A stretch of DNA of 64,000 nucleotides from an uncultured Ectothiorhodospiraceae bacterium (lineage in GTDB: Bacteria; Pseudomonadota; Gammaproteobacteria; S012-40): contig CALZJE010000009.1 of assembly GCA_945787715.1 (NCBI GenBank), forward strand, positions 1-64,000, given 5' to 3'. The notes below the pieces were generated by a model. The model saw nothing but the letters and a program-made list of their open reading frames with translations. It did no database searches and was not told the DNA's origin. Shown one piece after another: positions 1 to 9,632 of the stretch. Numbering within the stretch: the stretch's first letter is position 1; each line of letters begins with the position of its first letter. The position numbers and the translations under genes are program-made.

Positions 1-2
1 TT

Positions 3-89
3 GGAAATAAAGGATATCTGCTGAACTATACTGTTGGCAGCATGGATGCTGCCGTCAAGCTTATAAGGACATATTTACAGCGTGTATAA
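3..89 (+). CDS. 3' end of an unidentified gene (partial)
   Basis: An open frame enters from the left edge and stops at TAA 87-89. The readable tail is about 28 residues and includes LNYTVGSMDAAVKLIRTYL, which has normal protein-like composition and a predicted amphipathic helix. The family is not recognised. The frame lies almost wholly within an imperfect palindrome (9-108), so it may be the true end of an upstream gene or chance reading of a repeat. The sequence left of the window would settle this. Confidence 0.3.
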   Translation, partial: GNKGYLLNYTVGSMDAAVKLIRTYLQRV

Positions 90-108
90 TTCAGCAGGTA
101 TCCTTTAA
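9..108. repeat. Imperfect palindrome with 23-bp arms
   Basis: The arms AAAGGATAtCTGCTGAAcTATAC (9-31) and its reverse complement (86-108) differ at only two positions. A second smaller palindrome, GGCAGCAT/ATGCTGCC (36-53), lies between them. The structure could fold as a cruciform or long hairpin. It lacks the RYYYAAC/GTTRRRY core expected of an integron attC site and has no obvious transposase. It could be a small palindromic repeat element or a terminator-like structure of the upstream gene. Confidence 0.55.
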
Positions 109-137
109 TTCCGATTTATTAATATATGTGAGCTAAG

Positions 138-716
138 ATGGTTAAAGAGCTTCTCAGTGCTGTTGCTATTATACTAACATTTATAGTATTTATACCCTAC
201 ATACGCTCAATCCTGAGAGGAAAAACAAAGCCGCATGTATTTTCCTGGGTGATTTGGGGCTCCACCACATTTGTTGTTTTCCTGGCGCAACTTGCAGATA
301 ATGGAGGAGCTGGTGCCTGGCCAATAGGTGTTTCAGGTATTATCACACTATGTGTGGCGTTCTTGGCATATTTAAAAAAATCAGATAGCTCAATCACCAA
401 AGCAGATTGGCTGTTTTTTATATTAGCAATGACTTCCTTGCCGTTTTGGTATCTAACCTCTGATCCATTATGGGCGGTGATAATATTAACAACAGTAGAC
501 ATAATAGGATTTGGACCAACATTTAGGAAAGCATATAACCACCCGTTTGAGGAACAATTGACGTTTTACGCGATTTTCATAGTACGTAACTCTATCGCTA
601 TTTTAGCATTGGAACAGTATTCACTAACGACTGTTTTATTTCCTGCAGTTACAGCAGTAGCATGTCTATTGTTTATACTGATAACGATATATAGACGGCG
701 GCTGCTGACAACCTAA
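138..716 (+). CDS. Polytopic membrane protein, PQ-loop/SemiSWEET-like
   Basis: A 192-residue very hydrophobic protein with about seven predicted membrane segments. Two similar stretches, PYIRSILRGKTKPHVFSW near residue 20 and FGPTFRKAYNHPFEEQLTFY near residue 124, resemble the proline-containing helix and following loop of PQ-loop (SWEET/SemiSWEET/MtN3) transporters. This suggests an internal duplication. The substrate cannot be inferred. It stands alone, with 180 bp before the next gene and no visible operon. The family assignment is inferred from motif layout and is moderate; it may simply be an uncharacterised inner-membrane protein. Confidence 0.6.
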   Translation: MVKELLSAVAIILTFIVFIPYIRSILRGKTKPHVFSWVIWGSTTFVVFLAQLADNGGAGAWPIGVSGIITLCVAFLAYLKKSDSSITKADWLFFILAMTSLPFWYLTSDPLWAVIILTTVDIIGFGPTFRKAYNHPFEEQLTFYAIFIVRNSIAILALEQYSLTTVLFPAVTAVACLLFILITIYRRRLLTT

Positions 717-896
717 TATCATGACAAAAATTTGGTAGATTTTTTAAATATGGCGATGATTTATTTTGCACACCCTAATTTCCAAATACAACGGGCAGTT
801 AAAAATCTCAATAGTATCATCGATATCAATATAATAATTAGAAAGTAAGGTATCAAGCAATAATATGCATGTGCCGTATAGTTTAGAGGATCATTT

Positions 897-1436
897 GTGA
901 GTATATTGCGTCAGTTTCAATTATTTTCTGAGTACAATCAACTAATGAATCAGCGACTTTATAATGCTGCTTCACAGTTATCTACTGATGATCTTCATAA
1001 AGATAAAGGCGCATTTTTTAAGTCGATTATGGGGACTTTGAACCATATATTGGTCGGCGATGTTGTTTGGTTAAAGAGATTCTCCTCACATCCATCGGCT
1101 GGACATGTTTTATCTCATATATCCAGTTTAGAAAAACCTAAATCACTTGATTCAATTCTCTATGTTGATTTCGAGCAGCTTAGGGAGGAAAGAGTAAAAA
1201 TAGACAAGATAATTATTGAATGGATAAATTCTTTATCTGAAAGTAATATTGAGGGATCAATTTCATATGAAAATATGGCTGGAACCAAATTCAACAAACC
1301 ATTTTCTAGCTTGATAAGTCACTTATTCCTTCATCAAGTTCATCATAGAGGACAAGTCACAACGCTACTTTCACAATCTGGTGTCGATTTTGGTGATACA
1401 GACTTAATTGAGATCATTAATGAAAGCACTACATAA
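897..1436 (+). CDS. DinB-family (DUF664-like) metal-binding protein
   Basis: A 179-residue predicted four-helix-bundle protein. The N-terminal YNQLMNQRLY, central GTLNHILVGDVVWLKRF and C-terminal LFLHQVHHRGQVTTLL match the DinB superfamily, in which three histidines (here in NHIL and HQVHH) hold a divalent metal. Members include thiol-dependent transferases and many proteins of unknown activity, so the substrate is not assigned. The GTG start at 897 is chosen because TTTAGAGGA lies at the right distance upstream. It is a single gene in the accessory left part of the window. Confidence 0.8.
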   Translation: MSILRQFQLFSEYNQLMNQRLYNAASQLSTDDLHKDKGAFFKSIMGTLNHILVGDVVWLKRFSSHPSAGHVLSHISSLEKPKSLDSILYVDFEQLREERVKIDKIIIEWINSLSESNIEGSISYENMAGTKFNKPFSSLISHLFLHQVHHRGQVTTLLSQSGVDFGDTDLIEIINESTT

Positions 1437-1450
1437 TTAAGCAATAAAAA

Positions 1451-1473
1451 GTTATCATTCTAATCATGATAAC
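1451..1473 (+). other. Hairpin after the DinB-like gene
   Basis: GTTATCAT (1451-1458) pairs perfectly with ATGATAAC (1466-1473) around a 7-base loop. It lies 14 bp after the DinB-like stop codon. There is no T-tract, so it is a weak terminator at best. It is also not a guanidine-II riboswitch: the loop lacks the ACGR sequence, although the next gene is a Gdx/SugE-type exporter. Confidence 0.35.
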
Positions 1474-1549
1474 TAACGCATTACCGCGATTAAAACATTT
1501 AATGCTCCTATTATTATGAATCAACAAAATTTAGAATGAGAAATTAAGT

Positions 1550-1882
1550 ATGGCGTGGGTTTATTTAATAGTAGCTGGTTTGTTTGAATGCGGGTGGGCA
1601 ATTGGCCTCAAATACACTGATGGCTTTACAAAACTGATTCCATCACTACTAACTATCTCAGCGATGGCCATTAGTTTTCTGTTGTTATCAATCGCCATGA
1701 AAACAATTCCCGTGGGTACGGTATATGCTGTATGGACAGGTATTGGTATTATAGGAGTCGCTGCACTTGGCATGCTTCTATTGGGTGAATCTCGGGATAT
1801 TATGAAAATAGTTTGCTTACTTCTCATTGTGTCCGGAATAGTAGGTCTCAAGCTGCTTTCATCCTCACCAGGGAATTCTTAA
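1550..1882 (+). CDS. gdx: SMR-family guanidinium exporter Gdx/SugE
   Basis: A 110-residue protein with four membrane helices, the normal length for small multidrug resistance proteins. The conserved glutamate sits in helix 1 ([17 protein letters not shown]). The segments [24 protein letters not shown] and [13 protein letters not shown] are typical of the SugE/Gdx branch rather than EmrE. Proteins of this branch export guanidinium in exchange for protons as antiparallel dimers in the inner membrane. No guanidine riboswitch is recognisable in the 113 bp upstream. Older annotations use sugE. Confidence 0.92.
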   Translation: MAWVYLIVAGLFECGWAIGLKYTDGFTKLIPSLLTISAMAISFLLLSIAMKTIPVGTVYAVWTGIGIIGVAALGMLLLGESRDIMKIVCLLLIVSGIVGLKLLSSSPGNS

Positions 1883-1991
1883 AAATCACATTAAGTCCGC
1901 TCACTGCTTTTGCGCTGAAATGGAATATAGCTTTCCACAAAAATCAAATTTGCATAAGTTTTTCAACAGCGTGTTTATAACGTCTTTAAAT

Positions 1992-2501
1992 ATGAGAATC
2001 ATCGAATTTAAACAAGAAGATAATTGGATTGAAAAATTCGCTGATGAATCCAATCAGCTCAAGATGAAACTCGGCGACGTAGTTATTAAGATACACCACA
2101 TTGGTAGCACAGCTATCCCAGGAAATTTTGCAAAACCAACAATTGACATAATATTGGAAGTAAATTATATCGTAGACCTAGATGTAAAAGCAGCAATACT
2201 TAAGCAACTAAGGTATAAAGCTAAAGGTGAATTTGGTATAACTGGTCGGCGATATTTTCAAAAAGGCGGCGATATCCGGACACATCATATGCACGCGTTT
2301 GCATCTGGAAGCAAAGAAATCGCTCGCCTTCTTTTTTTCCGTGACTATCTTCGCGCTCATAAATTCAAGGCTAGTGAATATGAAACTCTCAAACTTAGCT
2401 TAGCGACGAAATTTAAATTTTCATCCGAAGAGTATACTCAAGGTAAAAAGGAACTCATTGAAAAATTAGAAAATGAAGCACTTGTTTGGGCCAACAGTTA
2501 A
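1992..2501 (+). CDS. GrpB-like nucleotidyltransferase-fold protein (UPF0157)
   Basis: A GrpB/UPF0157 family protein of about 169 residues. Its diagnostic motif IHHIGSTAIPGNFAKPTIDI lies near the N-terminus. The family has a nucleotidyltransferase-like fold; cellular substrates are mostly unknown. The ORF track starts at 1920, but family members begin with a segment like MRIIEF directly before the fold, so the ATG at 1992 is preferred. Neither start has a convincing Shine-Dalgarno sequence. The gene is a singleton between the Gdx exporter and an opposing gene. Confidence 0.82.
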   Translation: MRIIEFKQEDNWIEKFADESNQLKMKLGDVVIKIHHIGSTAIPGNFAKPTIDIILEVNYIVDLDVKAAILKQLRYKAKGEFGITGRRYFQKGGDIRTHHMHAFASGSKEIARLLFFRDYLRAHKFKASEYETLKLSLATKFKFSSEEYTQGKKELIEKLENEALVWANS

Positions 2502-2582
2502 TCAAATTATCGTAGTTCGAGCCTCAATAATAGCTACAGTTTGAGTTTGCTTTAATGCAGCACGAAGTACTACAAGGTTGAT

Positions 2583-3041
2583 TTATTCATTACTCAATTG
2601 ATGTACATCAGCTCTTTTTTCCCATCGAGAGAAGTGGCCATTTGTTGTTTCAATTGAGGTAACAACCCAACTGGAATTTGGACTCAACCATTGGAAATAA
2701 GCTGCTTTTTCCGCAACCTGTTCACCAAAATCTTGATCAGGAATATGGATTTTTAATTCATTTAACACCGTTTGAAAACTATCAGGCATTTTGGGGGATT
2801 TTGGCAAATACTCTTCGTTGGTTTGTAGCACAATTACCTTTACTCTTTCCCGTGTTTTTTTATCTTCATGCTCCTGCTGATAAAGCACGGAAATTTGCTT
2901 TGGCGTATTAAAAGTATAATCTTCCAGCATGCGTTCAACTTTGTCCGCTTTGGTTAATAAATGTTCGGGTTTCTCTCGCGTATCGACAGCAACAATAAAC
3001 ACCAAAATACCGATAATAATTGTAAAAAGCAGCATTTTCAT
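2583..3041 (-). CDS. Hypothetical protein with N-terminal membrane anchor
   Basis: A 152-residue protein not recognised as a known family. Residues 1-19 (MKMLLFTIIIGILVFIVAV) form one hydrophobic segment that could be a membrane anchor or an uncleaved signal. The rest is charged and soluble, probably periplasmic. It contains HFSRWEKRADVHQ at the C-terminal end and no cysteine. There is no operon partner; its stop faces the GrpB-like gene across about 80 bp. Confidence 0.55.
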   Translation of the reverse strand: MKMLLFTIIIGILVFIVAVDTREKPEHLLTKADKVERMLEDYTFNTPKQISVLYQQEHEDKKTRERVKVIVLQTNEEYLPKSPKMPDSFQTVLNELKIHIPDQDFGEQVAEKAAYFQWLSPNSSWVVTSIETTNGHFSRWEKRADVHQLSNE

Positions 3042-3416
3042 TGTATGAACTCTTAAACCTCAATCAAAAATCTATAAATTAGTTAGCGTAAACTCTAATA
3101 GGTGGAAGTAATTCTAATCAAAGAACAATCATAATTCACCCAGCCTATTATTACTCTATTGCAATTGAAACTTGCTAGTATTCTCAAACATTAAGTAGCG
3201 CGTCAGGCTTTCAGCTCTCATTCTACTAACGTTTACACCTCATAACCTAGAAAAATCAGTTGAACGGCGATTTCTAGCAATTTGTTTTTATAAAAATTCA
3301 GAAAGTTTCTATAAAAAGTTTCTTAACAATACCACATTCTGGTAACTTACTTTCTAGACAACCACATACCTATCCTTTTAAATACTTGAATTATCCAACT
3401 TGTGCAAGATGCAAAT
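3042..3416. other. Intergenic region, no feature recognised
   Basis: AT-rich spacer between divergent genes (hypothetical on minus, GNAT on plus). It presumably carries both promoters. No open frame with a good ribosome-binding site, no strong hairpin and no repeat was found in it. Confidence 0.4.
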
Positions 3417-3863
3417 ATGAACTTACAGACGCGAAATGGTATTAACCTAGATAAGGAGTGGTTGTATACACTTTATTGCACAACAATGAAAACTTATGTT
3501 GAAAAAACCTGGGGTTGGGACGAAGATTTCCAAAAAAATGCGTTTGAAACTCATTTACTGCCAGAAAGATTCCATATTGTTATGAAGTCGAGTATCGACG
3601 TTGGTGCTTATTTAATTTATGACAAAGGTGATCATGTGTGGCTCGAAATGTTACTAATAAATCCAGAGATGCAAAATCAGGGGATTGGTTCCTGGATAAT
3701 ACACAAGCTACAGAATAAATCAAAAGAAGCAAATAAACCTTTACAATTAAGTGTCATAAAGGTCAATCCTGTGCAATCATTTTATGATGGTCTGGGATTT
3801 TCTATTTATGATGAAGACGACTCATTTTATTATATGGAATGGACTCAAAAAACACAGTGCTGA
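3417..3863 (+). CDS. GNAT-family N-acetyltransferase
   Basis: A small GNAT acetyltransferase of about 148 residues. The acetyl-CoA binding motif A is VWLEMLLINPEMQNQGIGSW, containing the Q-x-x-G-x-G loop. It is followed by LSVIKVNPVQSFYDGLGF, the usual C-terminal motif with the conserved N...FY..LGF. The substrate cannot be predicted. The ORF track begins at a GTG (3402); the ATG at 3417 is slightly favoured, but neither has a clear ribosome-binding site. It ends before a bidirectional terminator shared with parC. Confidence 0.85.
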   Translation: MNLQTRNGINLDKEWLYTLYCTTMKTYVEKTWGWDEDFQKNAFETHLLPERFHIVMKSSIDVGAYLIYDKGDHVWLEMLLINPEMQNQGIGSWIIHKLQNKSKEANKPLQLSVIKVNPVQSFYDGLGFSIYDEDDSFYYMEWTQKTQC

Positions 3864-3914
3864 ATTAGATTAATACGATCAGTAACACGTTTAAACTTAA
3901 AATCATAAAAAAGA

Positions 3915-3940
3915 AACCCACAATTAAGTGGGCTTTTTTT
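3915..3940. terminator. Bidirectional intrinsic terminator between GNAT gene and parC
   Basis: CCCAC-aattaa-GTGGG is flanked by an A-rich left side and a run of seven T on the right. On the minus strand the same hairpin is followed by T-rich sequence, so it can terminate both the acetyltransferase transcript and the converging parC transcript. Confidence 0.8.
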
Positions 3941-3962
3941 ATTTCATGAACTTCATTGTCGT

Positions 3963-6227
3963 TTAAAACAAATCATCTCGTTCTTCTGAAAGAAAATCTA
4001 GTTTTTGAAATCCTCTTGGTAATTTCAAACCACGCTTACCACGCTCATTGAGATAATGATCAAGCTCTTTTCCTTTCAGAACTTTTGTTTTATTACCCGC
4101 ATGTAAAACAAGACGAGACTCCAGCCCCAAGACAACCATTGATCTAACATATTCTTCACCAGTTTCAAACTTAGCAGAAGTAATATTAATAAGTTTGACG
4201 CCTTTGCCTTTAGCTAGCAGTGGAAGCTCTGCGATTGAGAACACCAATAAATAGCCTGTATTTGTAGCTACAGCAAGCCATTCGTTTTCTGGATCAATCA
4301 CTCTGAGAGGCTGTTGGACCTTTCCACCCTTGGAAACAGTTATTGCTGCCTTACCTGCCTTGTTCTTAGTGTAGAGATCACTACATTTTGTCACAAAACC
4401 AAAACCAGCATTGCTTGATAATAAATAAGTATCGTTATCATCACCAGCAATTACACCGCAAAAATTTGAACCGCTGGTCGGTTTCAATCGACCACTTAAA
4501 GGTTCGCCATGACTTCTGGCTGAGGGAAATCCATGGCCAGGCAAACTGTAACTCCGACCAGTTGAATCAATAAAAATGACATTCTGATTCGTTTTCGCCT
4601 TGGCAGTGGCGAGAAATTTATCACCAGATTTGAAGCTCAGAGTATTCACGTCGAGGTCGTGACCTTTACCAGCTCGCACCCAGCCTTTTTCTGACAGTAT
4701 GACGGTAATAGGCTCTGATGGTAATAAAGCCGAAGGATCAAGCGCTTGAGCCGCTTCTCGTGCAATGATTGGTGAACGGCGATCATCACCAAATTCCTTG
4801 GCATCAGCTTGAATCTCTTTTTTCACCAATGTTTTCAGGCGTCGCTCGCTACCTAATATTTTTTCCAATTGATCGCGTTCAGCAGCAAGCTCATCCTGCT
4901 CACTCCTAATTTTCATCTCTTCCAGTTTTGCCAAATGGCGTAACTTTATTTCAAGAATCGCCTCAGCTTGTTCATCTGAAAGACTAAAGCGCTTCATCAA
5001 AACAGATTTTGGCTCATCTTCAGTTCGAATAATATGAATCACTTCATCAATATTCAAATAAGCGATAAGTAAACCATCGAGAATATGTAAACGTTTTAAA
5101 ACTTTATCAAGTCTATATTGCAACCGCTTACGAACCGTTTCAACACGGAAAGACAACCAATCAACCAATATTGTTCTTAGATCACGAACTTTAGGCCGCC
5201 CATCAATCCCGATCATGTTGAGATTAACTCGGAATGATTTTTCAAGATCCGTAGTGGCAAAGAGATGCGCCATTAAACCTTCGACCTCAACACGATTCGA
5301 TCTAGGTGTGATCACTAATCGTATCGGATTTTCATGATCAGATTCATCCCGCAAGTCTTCAACCATAGGCAGCTTTTTCGCCGTCATTTGTGCGGCTATC
5401 TGTTCAAGAATTTTGTTTCCTGATGTTTGGTATGGCAGTGCGGTAAGAATAATATCACCGTCTTCAATTTCGTATTTTGCACGCATACGAACACTACCAT
5501 TACCCTTGCGGTACATCTCTCGGATTTCGCTCTTAGAACTGATAATTTCTGCATCAGTCGGGTAATCAGGACCTTTGACTATATCGCAAATCTCATCAAA
5601 GTCAGCACTCGGATTATCCAATAGATGAATACAAGCTTCGGCAACTTCATTCAAATTATGTGGCGGAATATCGGTGGCCATACCCACTGCAATACCTTGA
5701 GCACCATTAAGTAGTACCACAGGTAGTCTTGCTGGCAGTATTTTTGGTTCTTCGAGTGTCCCATCAAAATTTGGAATCCAGTCAACAGTCCCCTGATCAA
5801 CTTCAGTCAAGAGAACTTGTGCGAATTTGGCAAGCTTTGCTTCTGTATAACGCATGGCTGCAAATGACTTAGGATCATCAGTCGAGCCCCAGTTCCCTTG
5901 CCCATCCACTAATGGATAACGAAAAGAGAACGGCTGTGCCATATGCACCATAGCTTCATAACACGCAGAATCACCATGTGGATGAAACTTACCCAACACA
6001 TCACCGATTGTTCGTGCAGATTTTTTAAATTTTGCCGTTGAGCGTAAACCCAGTTCGGACATCGCATAAATAATTCTACGTTGTACTGGTTTTAATCCAT
6101 CACCCAGATGCGGTAATGCACGATCAAGAATAACGTACATGGAGTAATCCAGATACGCTTTTTCTGTGTATTGATGTAACGGTTGTCTTTCAATCCCGTC
6201 TTCTGTTATTTCTATATCGTTACTCAT
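3963..6227 (-). CDS. parC: DNA topoisomerase IV subunit A (ParC)
   Basis: A 754-residue protein, almost the length of E. coli ParC (752). It is the DNA breakage-reunion subunit, decatenating daughter chromosomes with ParE. The catalytic tyrosine is in [13 protein letters not shown] near residue 125. The quinolone-determining segment [16 protein letters not shown] carries the usual serine and glutamate, i.e. the wild-type-like (susceptible) state. A coiled coil follows near residues 440-480, then a six-bladed beta-pinwheel C-terminal domain. It lies 17 bp downstream of parE in one operon. Its stop is next to the shared terminator. Confidence 0.97.
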   Translation of the reverse strand: MSNDIEITEDGIERQPLHQYTEKAYLDYSMYVILDRALPHLGDGLKPVQRRIIYAMSELGLRSTAKFKKSARTIGDVLGKFHPHGDSACYEAMVHMAQPFSFRYPLVDGQGNWGSTDDPKSFAAMRYTEAKLAKFAQVLLTEVDQGTVDWIPNFDGTLEEPKILPARLPVVLLNGAQGIAVGMATDIPPHNLNEVAEACIHLLDNPSADFDEICDIVKGPDYPTDAEIISSKSEIREMYRKGNGSVRMRAKYEIEDGDIILTALPYQTSGNKILEQIAAQMTAKKLPMVEDLRDESDHENPIRLVITPRSNRVEVEGLMAHLFATTDLEKSFRVNLNMIGIDGRPKVRDLRTILVDWLSFRVETVRKRLQYRLDKVLKRLHILDGLLIAYLNIDEVIHIIRTEDEPKSVLMKRFSLSDEQAEAILEIKLRHLAKLEEMKIRSEQDELAAERDQLEKILGSERRLKTLVKKEIQADAKEFGDDRRSPIIAREAAQALDPSALLPSEPITVILSEKGWVRAGKGHDLDVNTLSFKSGDKFLATAKAKTNQNVIFIDSTGRSYSLPGHGFPSARSHGEPLSGRLKPTSGSNFCGVIAGDDNDTYLLSSNAGFGFVTKCSDLYTKNKAGKAAITVSKGGKVQQPLRVIDPENEWLAVATNTGYLLVFSIAELPLLAKGKGVKLINITSAKFETGEEYVRSMVVLGLESRLVLHAGNKTKVLKGKELDHYLNERGKRGLKLPRGFQKLDFLSEERDDLF

Positions 6228-6244
6228 ATGCTACTTATTCTATA

Positions 6245-8128
6245 TTAAGTTTCTGCTAAATCGCCTTTACTTTCCAACCAGGTTTTTCGATCACTTGCCC
6301 GTTTTTTTGCAAGTAACATATCCATCGTTTCATTTGTTGCGTCATCTGCCTCAATCATTAGCTGAATAAGTCGACGAGTATCTGGATTCATTGTGGTTTC
6401 ACGCAATTGTAGAGGATTCATTTCACCCAAGCCTTTAAAGCGTTGCACATTGGGTTTACCGCGAATTTTTTCTGCCACTATTCGATCAAGCACACCTTTC
6501 TTTTCACTTTCATCCAGTGCGTAAAAAACCTGTTTACCAACATCAATTCGATACAAAGGAGGCGCGGCAACATATACATGACCTGCGGCAACCAATGGTT
6601 GGAAGTGTTTGACAAATAGCGCACACAATAGTGTAGCGATATGAGCTCCGTCAGAATCAGCATCGGCAAGTATACAAACTTTACCGTAACGTAAACCATT
6701 AAGGTTATCAGAGCCAGGATCAACCCCAATTGCTACTGCAATATCGTGAACCTCTTGAGACCCGAGAACTTGTTGAGAATCTACTTCCCAGGTGTTTAAT
6801 ATCTTGCCGCGTAACGGCATTACTGCTTGATTTGATCTATCACGTGCTTGTTTGGCAGAACCACCCGCTGAATCCCCTTCCACTAGGAAGAGTTCACTAC
6901 GGTGCGAATCTTGCGAAGAACAATCAGCCAATTTACCAGGCAGCGCAGGCCCTGAGGTGACCTTTTTACGAACAACTTTCTTCGCATCCCGCAAACGTTG
7001 TTGCGCATTGGAAATTGCCAATTCTGCAATCTTTTCACCGACATCAGCATTTTCACCAAGCCACAAACTAAACGCATCTTTAACAACACCTGTGACGAAT
7101 GTTGCGCATTCACGGGATGACAATCGTTCTTTAGTCTGCCCTGAAAACTGCGGATCAGCCAATTTGACGGATAAAATATAACTACAACGATCCCAAACAT
7201 CTTCAGGTGAAATTTTTACACCTCGGGGTAATAAACTCCGGAAGTCACAAAAATCGCGAATGGCCTCGGTTAACCCAGTTCGTAAACCGTTAACATGTGT
7301 ACCACCTTGCGCGGTAGGAATTAGATTCACATAACTTTCAGTGACCATGTCACCTTCTGGCAGCCAGACAACCGCCCACTCTGCCGCTTCGGTATTTCCA
7401 CTGATCGCTTCTGTAAATGGCGACTCTGGTAAGGTTTCGATATTACCCAACTCATCGCGAAGATAAGCACGTAATCCATCTTCATAAAACCATTCGAAAC
7501 TTTCTCCGGTTTTTTCGACATCGAATTTAACGCGCAAACCTGCACACATTACTGCTTTAGCGCGTAAAACATGTTTTAGCTGCGTAACAGAGAAATTGGG
7601 AGAGTCGAAATAACTACTATCTGGCCAAAAACGAAGACGCGTGCCTGTCTCTTTTTTAGCAACCTTGCCAATAACTTTTAGATTTTTTGTCTTTGCACCA
7701 TCGGCAAAAGTCATGTAATGCTCTTGCCCGCCACGCTTCACCCACACTTCCAGTTTTGTTGAAAGTGCGTTTACAACTGAGACACCCACGCCATGGAGGC
7801 CACCTGAAAACTCATAGTTATCATTAGTGAATTTTCCACCTGCATGAAGTTTAGTCATAATGACTTCAATACCGGGAATTTTTTCTCGTGGATGAATATC
7901 CACCGGCATACCGCGACCATCATCGCGAACTTCCAGTGAATTATCTTTATACAACGTGACACGGATCTCTGTAGCGTGACCTGCCATCGCTTCATCGACA
8001 CTGTTATCGATGACTTCTTGACCTAAATGATTAGGCCGAGTGGTGTCGGTGTACATACCAGGTCGTTTACGGACTGGCTCAAGTCCTGTAAGGACTTCAA
8101 TATCTGATGCGTTGTAGGTTTTTGCCAT
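6245..8128 (-). CDS. parE: DNA topoisomerase IV subunit B (ParE)
   Basis: A 627-residue GHKL ATPase subunit of topoisomerase IV (E. coli ParE is 630). The N-terminus has LTGLEPVRKRPGMYTDT and EVIDNSVDEAMAGHA with the catalytic Glu, followed by the ATP-lid motif GGLHGVGVSVVNALS. The TOPRIM domain shows LFLVEGDSAGGSAKQARDR and the metal-binding DADSDGAHI. The length, lacking the GyrB insert, and adjacency to parC separate it from GyrB. First gene of a parE-parC operon. Confidence 0.97.
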   Translation of the reverse strand: MAKTYNASDIEVLTGLEPVRKRPGMYTDTTRPNHLGQEVIDNSVDEAMAGHATEIRVTLYKDNSLEVRDDGRGMPVDIHPREKIPGIEVIMTKLHAGGKFTNDNYEFSGGLHGVGVSVVNALSTKLEVWVKRGGQEHYMTFADGAKTKNLKVIGKVAKKETGTRLRFWPDSSYFDSPNFSVTQLKHVLRAKAVMCAGLRVKFDVEKTGESFEWFYEDGLRAYLRDELGNIETLPESPFTEAISGNTEAAEWAVVWLPEGDMVTESYVNLIPTAQGGTHVNGLRTGLTEAIRDFCDFRSLLPRGVKISPEDVWDRCSYILSVKLADPQFSGQTKERLSSRECATFVTGVVKDAFSLWLGENADVGEKIAELAISNAQQRLRDAKKVVRKKVTSGPALPGKLADCSSQDSHRSELFLVEGDSAGGSAKQARDRSNQAVMPLRGKILNTWEVDSQQVLGSQEVHDIAVAIGVDPGSDNLNGLRYGKVCILADADSDGAHIATLLCALFVKHFQPLVAAGHVYVAAPPLYRIDVGKQVFYALDESEKKGVLDRIVAEKIRGKPNVQRFKGLGEMNPLQLRETTMNPDTRRLIQLMIEADDATNETMDMLLAKKRASDRKTWLESKGDLAET

Positions 8129-8471
8129 ATTATATTTCGTAGACGTTTACCGGGAGTTGAATCGTACTGTTACTATCCACCATCTTCAAGTCAAATTGAT
8201 ACCAATATTTCATATTTAGCTCATTTATTGATCGATAACAAATAAATCAATAGTTTTAGGGTGAGAACAATAAATACTTAGAAATCCTTCGTTTATCAAA
8301 TAAGGGATGAAAATAGTTTAGTAAACATGACAATTAAGCCAGAATTGCTAAAAATATGCCGTCTAATAATTAGATTATTTTTTACTCGTTTTTTTTATTC
8401 GTGATGTGATAAAAAGAAGCGACATTAGAGCGGGTAGGTAATAAAAGATTCCATTCACAGCGCTTTTGCTA
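8129..8471. other. Intergenic region upstream of parE
   Basis: 343 bp of AT-rich sequence between the parE start and the end of the aminotransferase gene, both on minus. It must hold the parE promoter, but I cannot pick a convincing -35/-10 pair. A short plus-strand frame (about 8328) has no ribosome-binding site and is not called. Confidence 0.35.
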
Positions 8472-9632
8472 TTATTTGAGATATGATGCTAAACGAGACA
8501 CGCCTAATTCCAACTGCTCCATTGAGCGCGTGTACGCAAAGCGGACATGCTCTTGGGCCAAATGCTTGCCAAAATCAATCCCTGGCGTTATAGCCACATT
8601 GATGTTTTCCAATAAGTCTTCTGCTAATTGAAAGCTGTTGCTGCTAAACCTGGCGCTATTCGCATAAAGATAAAAAGCCCCCTGTGGTTTACCTTTCATA
8701 CCGAAACCTAAATCATTTAATGCGTGATAAAGATAATCTCTACGCTCTTTAAACTCCTTTCGATAGGATTCTAGAATATCGAGTGTCGCAGGCTGAAAAG
8801 CTTCTAAAGCAGCATGCTGAGCAACAGTTGGTGCTGCAAGAAATATATTCTGTGCCAGACGATCAATGCTGTCGATAAACTCCGCAGGCGCAACCAGCCA
8901 ACCAACACGCCATCCTGTCATGCAAAAATATTTTGAAAAGCTATTAATGATGAAAACATTCTCACATCTACCAACAAATGATTTCACATCTTCGTCATAA
9001 ACAAGTCCATGGTAAATTTCATCGAGAATCAAATAAGCATTTTTTTGTTCTGCAAAAGCAGCAATATCATCCAATGTTTTAGTGTCAATTAACACACCCG
9101 TAGGATTAGACGGAGATGCGAGCATGATTGCCCGCGTATTATTTGTCCATTTGTTTTTTACATCATCAAGTGTGATCTCATAGTTATTTTGCTCATCAAG
9201 CTCAATAAATGTCGGTATCCCCCCGGCAATTTGAACAAAGTGTTTATTACAGGGATAACCAGGATCAGTTAAAATAACTTCATCACCGGGATTAATGACA
9301 ACACCACAAACCAATTGCAGTGCGCTCGAGGAGCCCGGAGCAACAACGATCCGGTTTTTATCAACATCAATACCATCGTTTGATTTATAAAAATTAGCAA
9401 TAGCTACGCGAAGCTCATTAAGCCCTAAAGCTGGTGTGTAATGAGTATATCCTTTATCAAGCGCATTAATTCCTGCCATTACAATAGGTGCTGGTGTATC
9501 AAAATCTGGCTCACCTATCTCCATATGAACAACTATTTTGCCTTGCGCTTCCAACTCTTTTGCACGAGCTAGCAGCTTCATCACATGAAACGGTGCGATA
9601 TGCTCCATCCGTGTAGCTATTGAATGCTTCAT
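8472..9632 (-). CDS. PLP-dependent aminotransferase, class I/II
   Basis: A 386-residue fold-type I aminotransferase. The PLP lysine is in INSFSKYFCMTGWRVGW near residue 235. The substrate-binding N-terminal EIGEPDFDTPAP and the arginine in VRFAYTRSMEQLE fit AAT_I-like enzymes. Specificity cannot be read; it is related to aspartate/alanine-type transaminases and distinct from the second aminotransferase at 14185-15393. It overlaps the upstream HAD gene by 4 bp (ATGA), so the two are co-transcribed and translationally coupled. Confidence 0.87.
   Translation of the reverse strand: MKHSIATRMEHIAPFHVMKLLARAKELEAQGKIVVHMEIGEPDFDTPAPIVMAGINALDKGYTHYTPALGLNELRVAIANFYKSNDGIDVDKNRIVVAPGSSSALQLVCGVVINPGDEVILTDPGYPCNKHFVQIAGGIPTFIELDEQNNYEITLDDVKNKWTNNTRAIMLASPSNPTGVLIDTKTLDDIAAFAEQKNAYLILDEIYHGLVYDEDVKSFVGRCENVFIINSFSKYFCMTGWRVGWLVAPAEFIDSIDRLAQNIFLAAPTVAQHAALEAFQPATLDILESYRKEFKERRDYLYHALNDLGFGMKGKPQGAFYLYANSARFSSNSFQLAEDLLENINVAITPGIDFGKHLAQEHVRFAYTRSMEQLELGVSRLASYLK

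Noticed and set aside
9-108. Integron attC site
   Set aside because: Long palindrome, but no RYYYAAC/GTTRRRY core pair and no integrase in view.
1437-1549. Guanidine-II (mini-ykkC) riboswitch upstream of gdx
   Set aside because: Only one hairpin and no ACGR loop sequence; class II needs two ACGR hairpins.
8328-8405. 25-codon plus-strand ORF (MTIKPELLKICRLIIRLFF...)
   Set aside because: No ribosome-binding site and extreme AT bias; likely chance.
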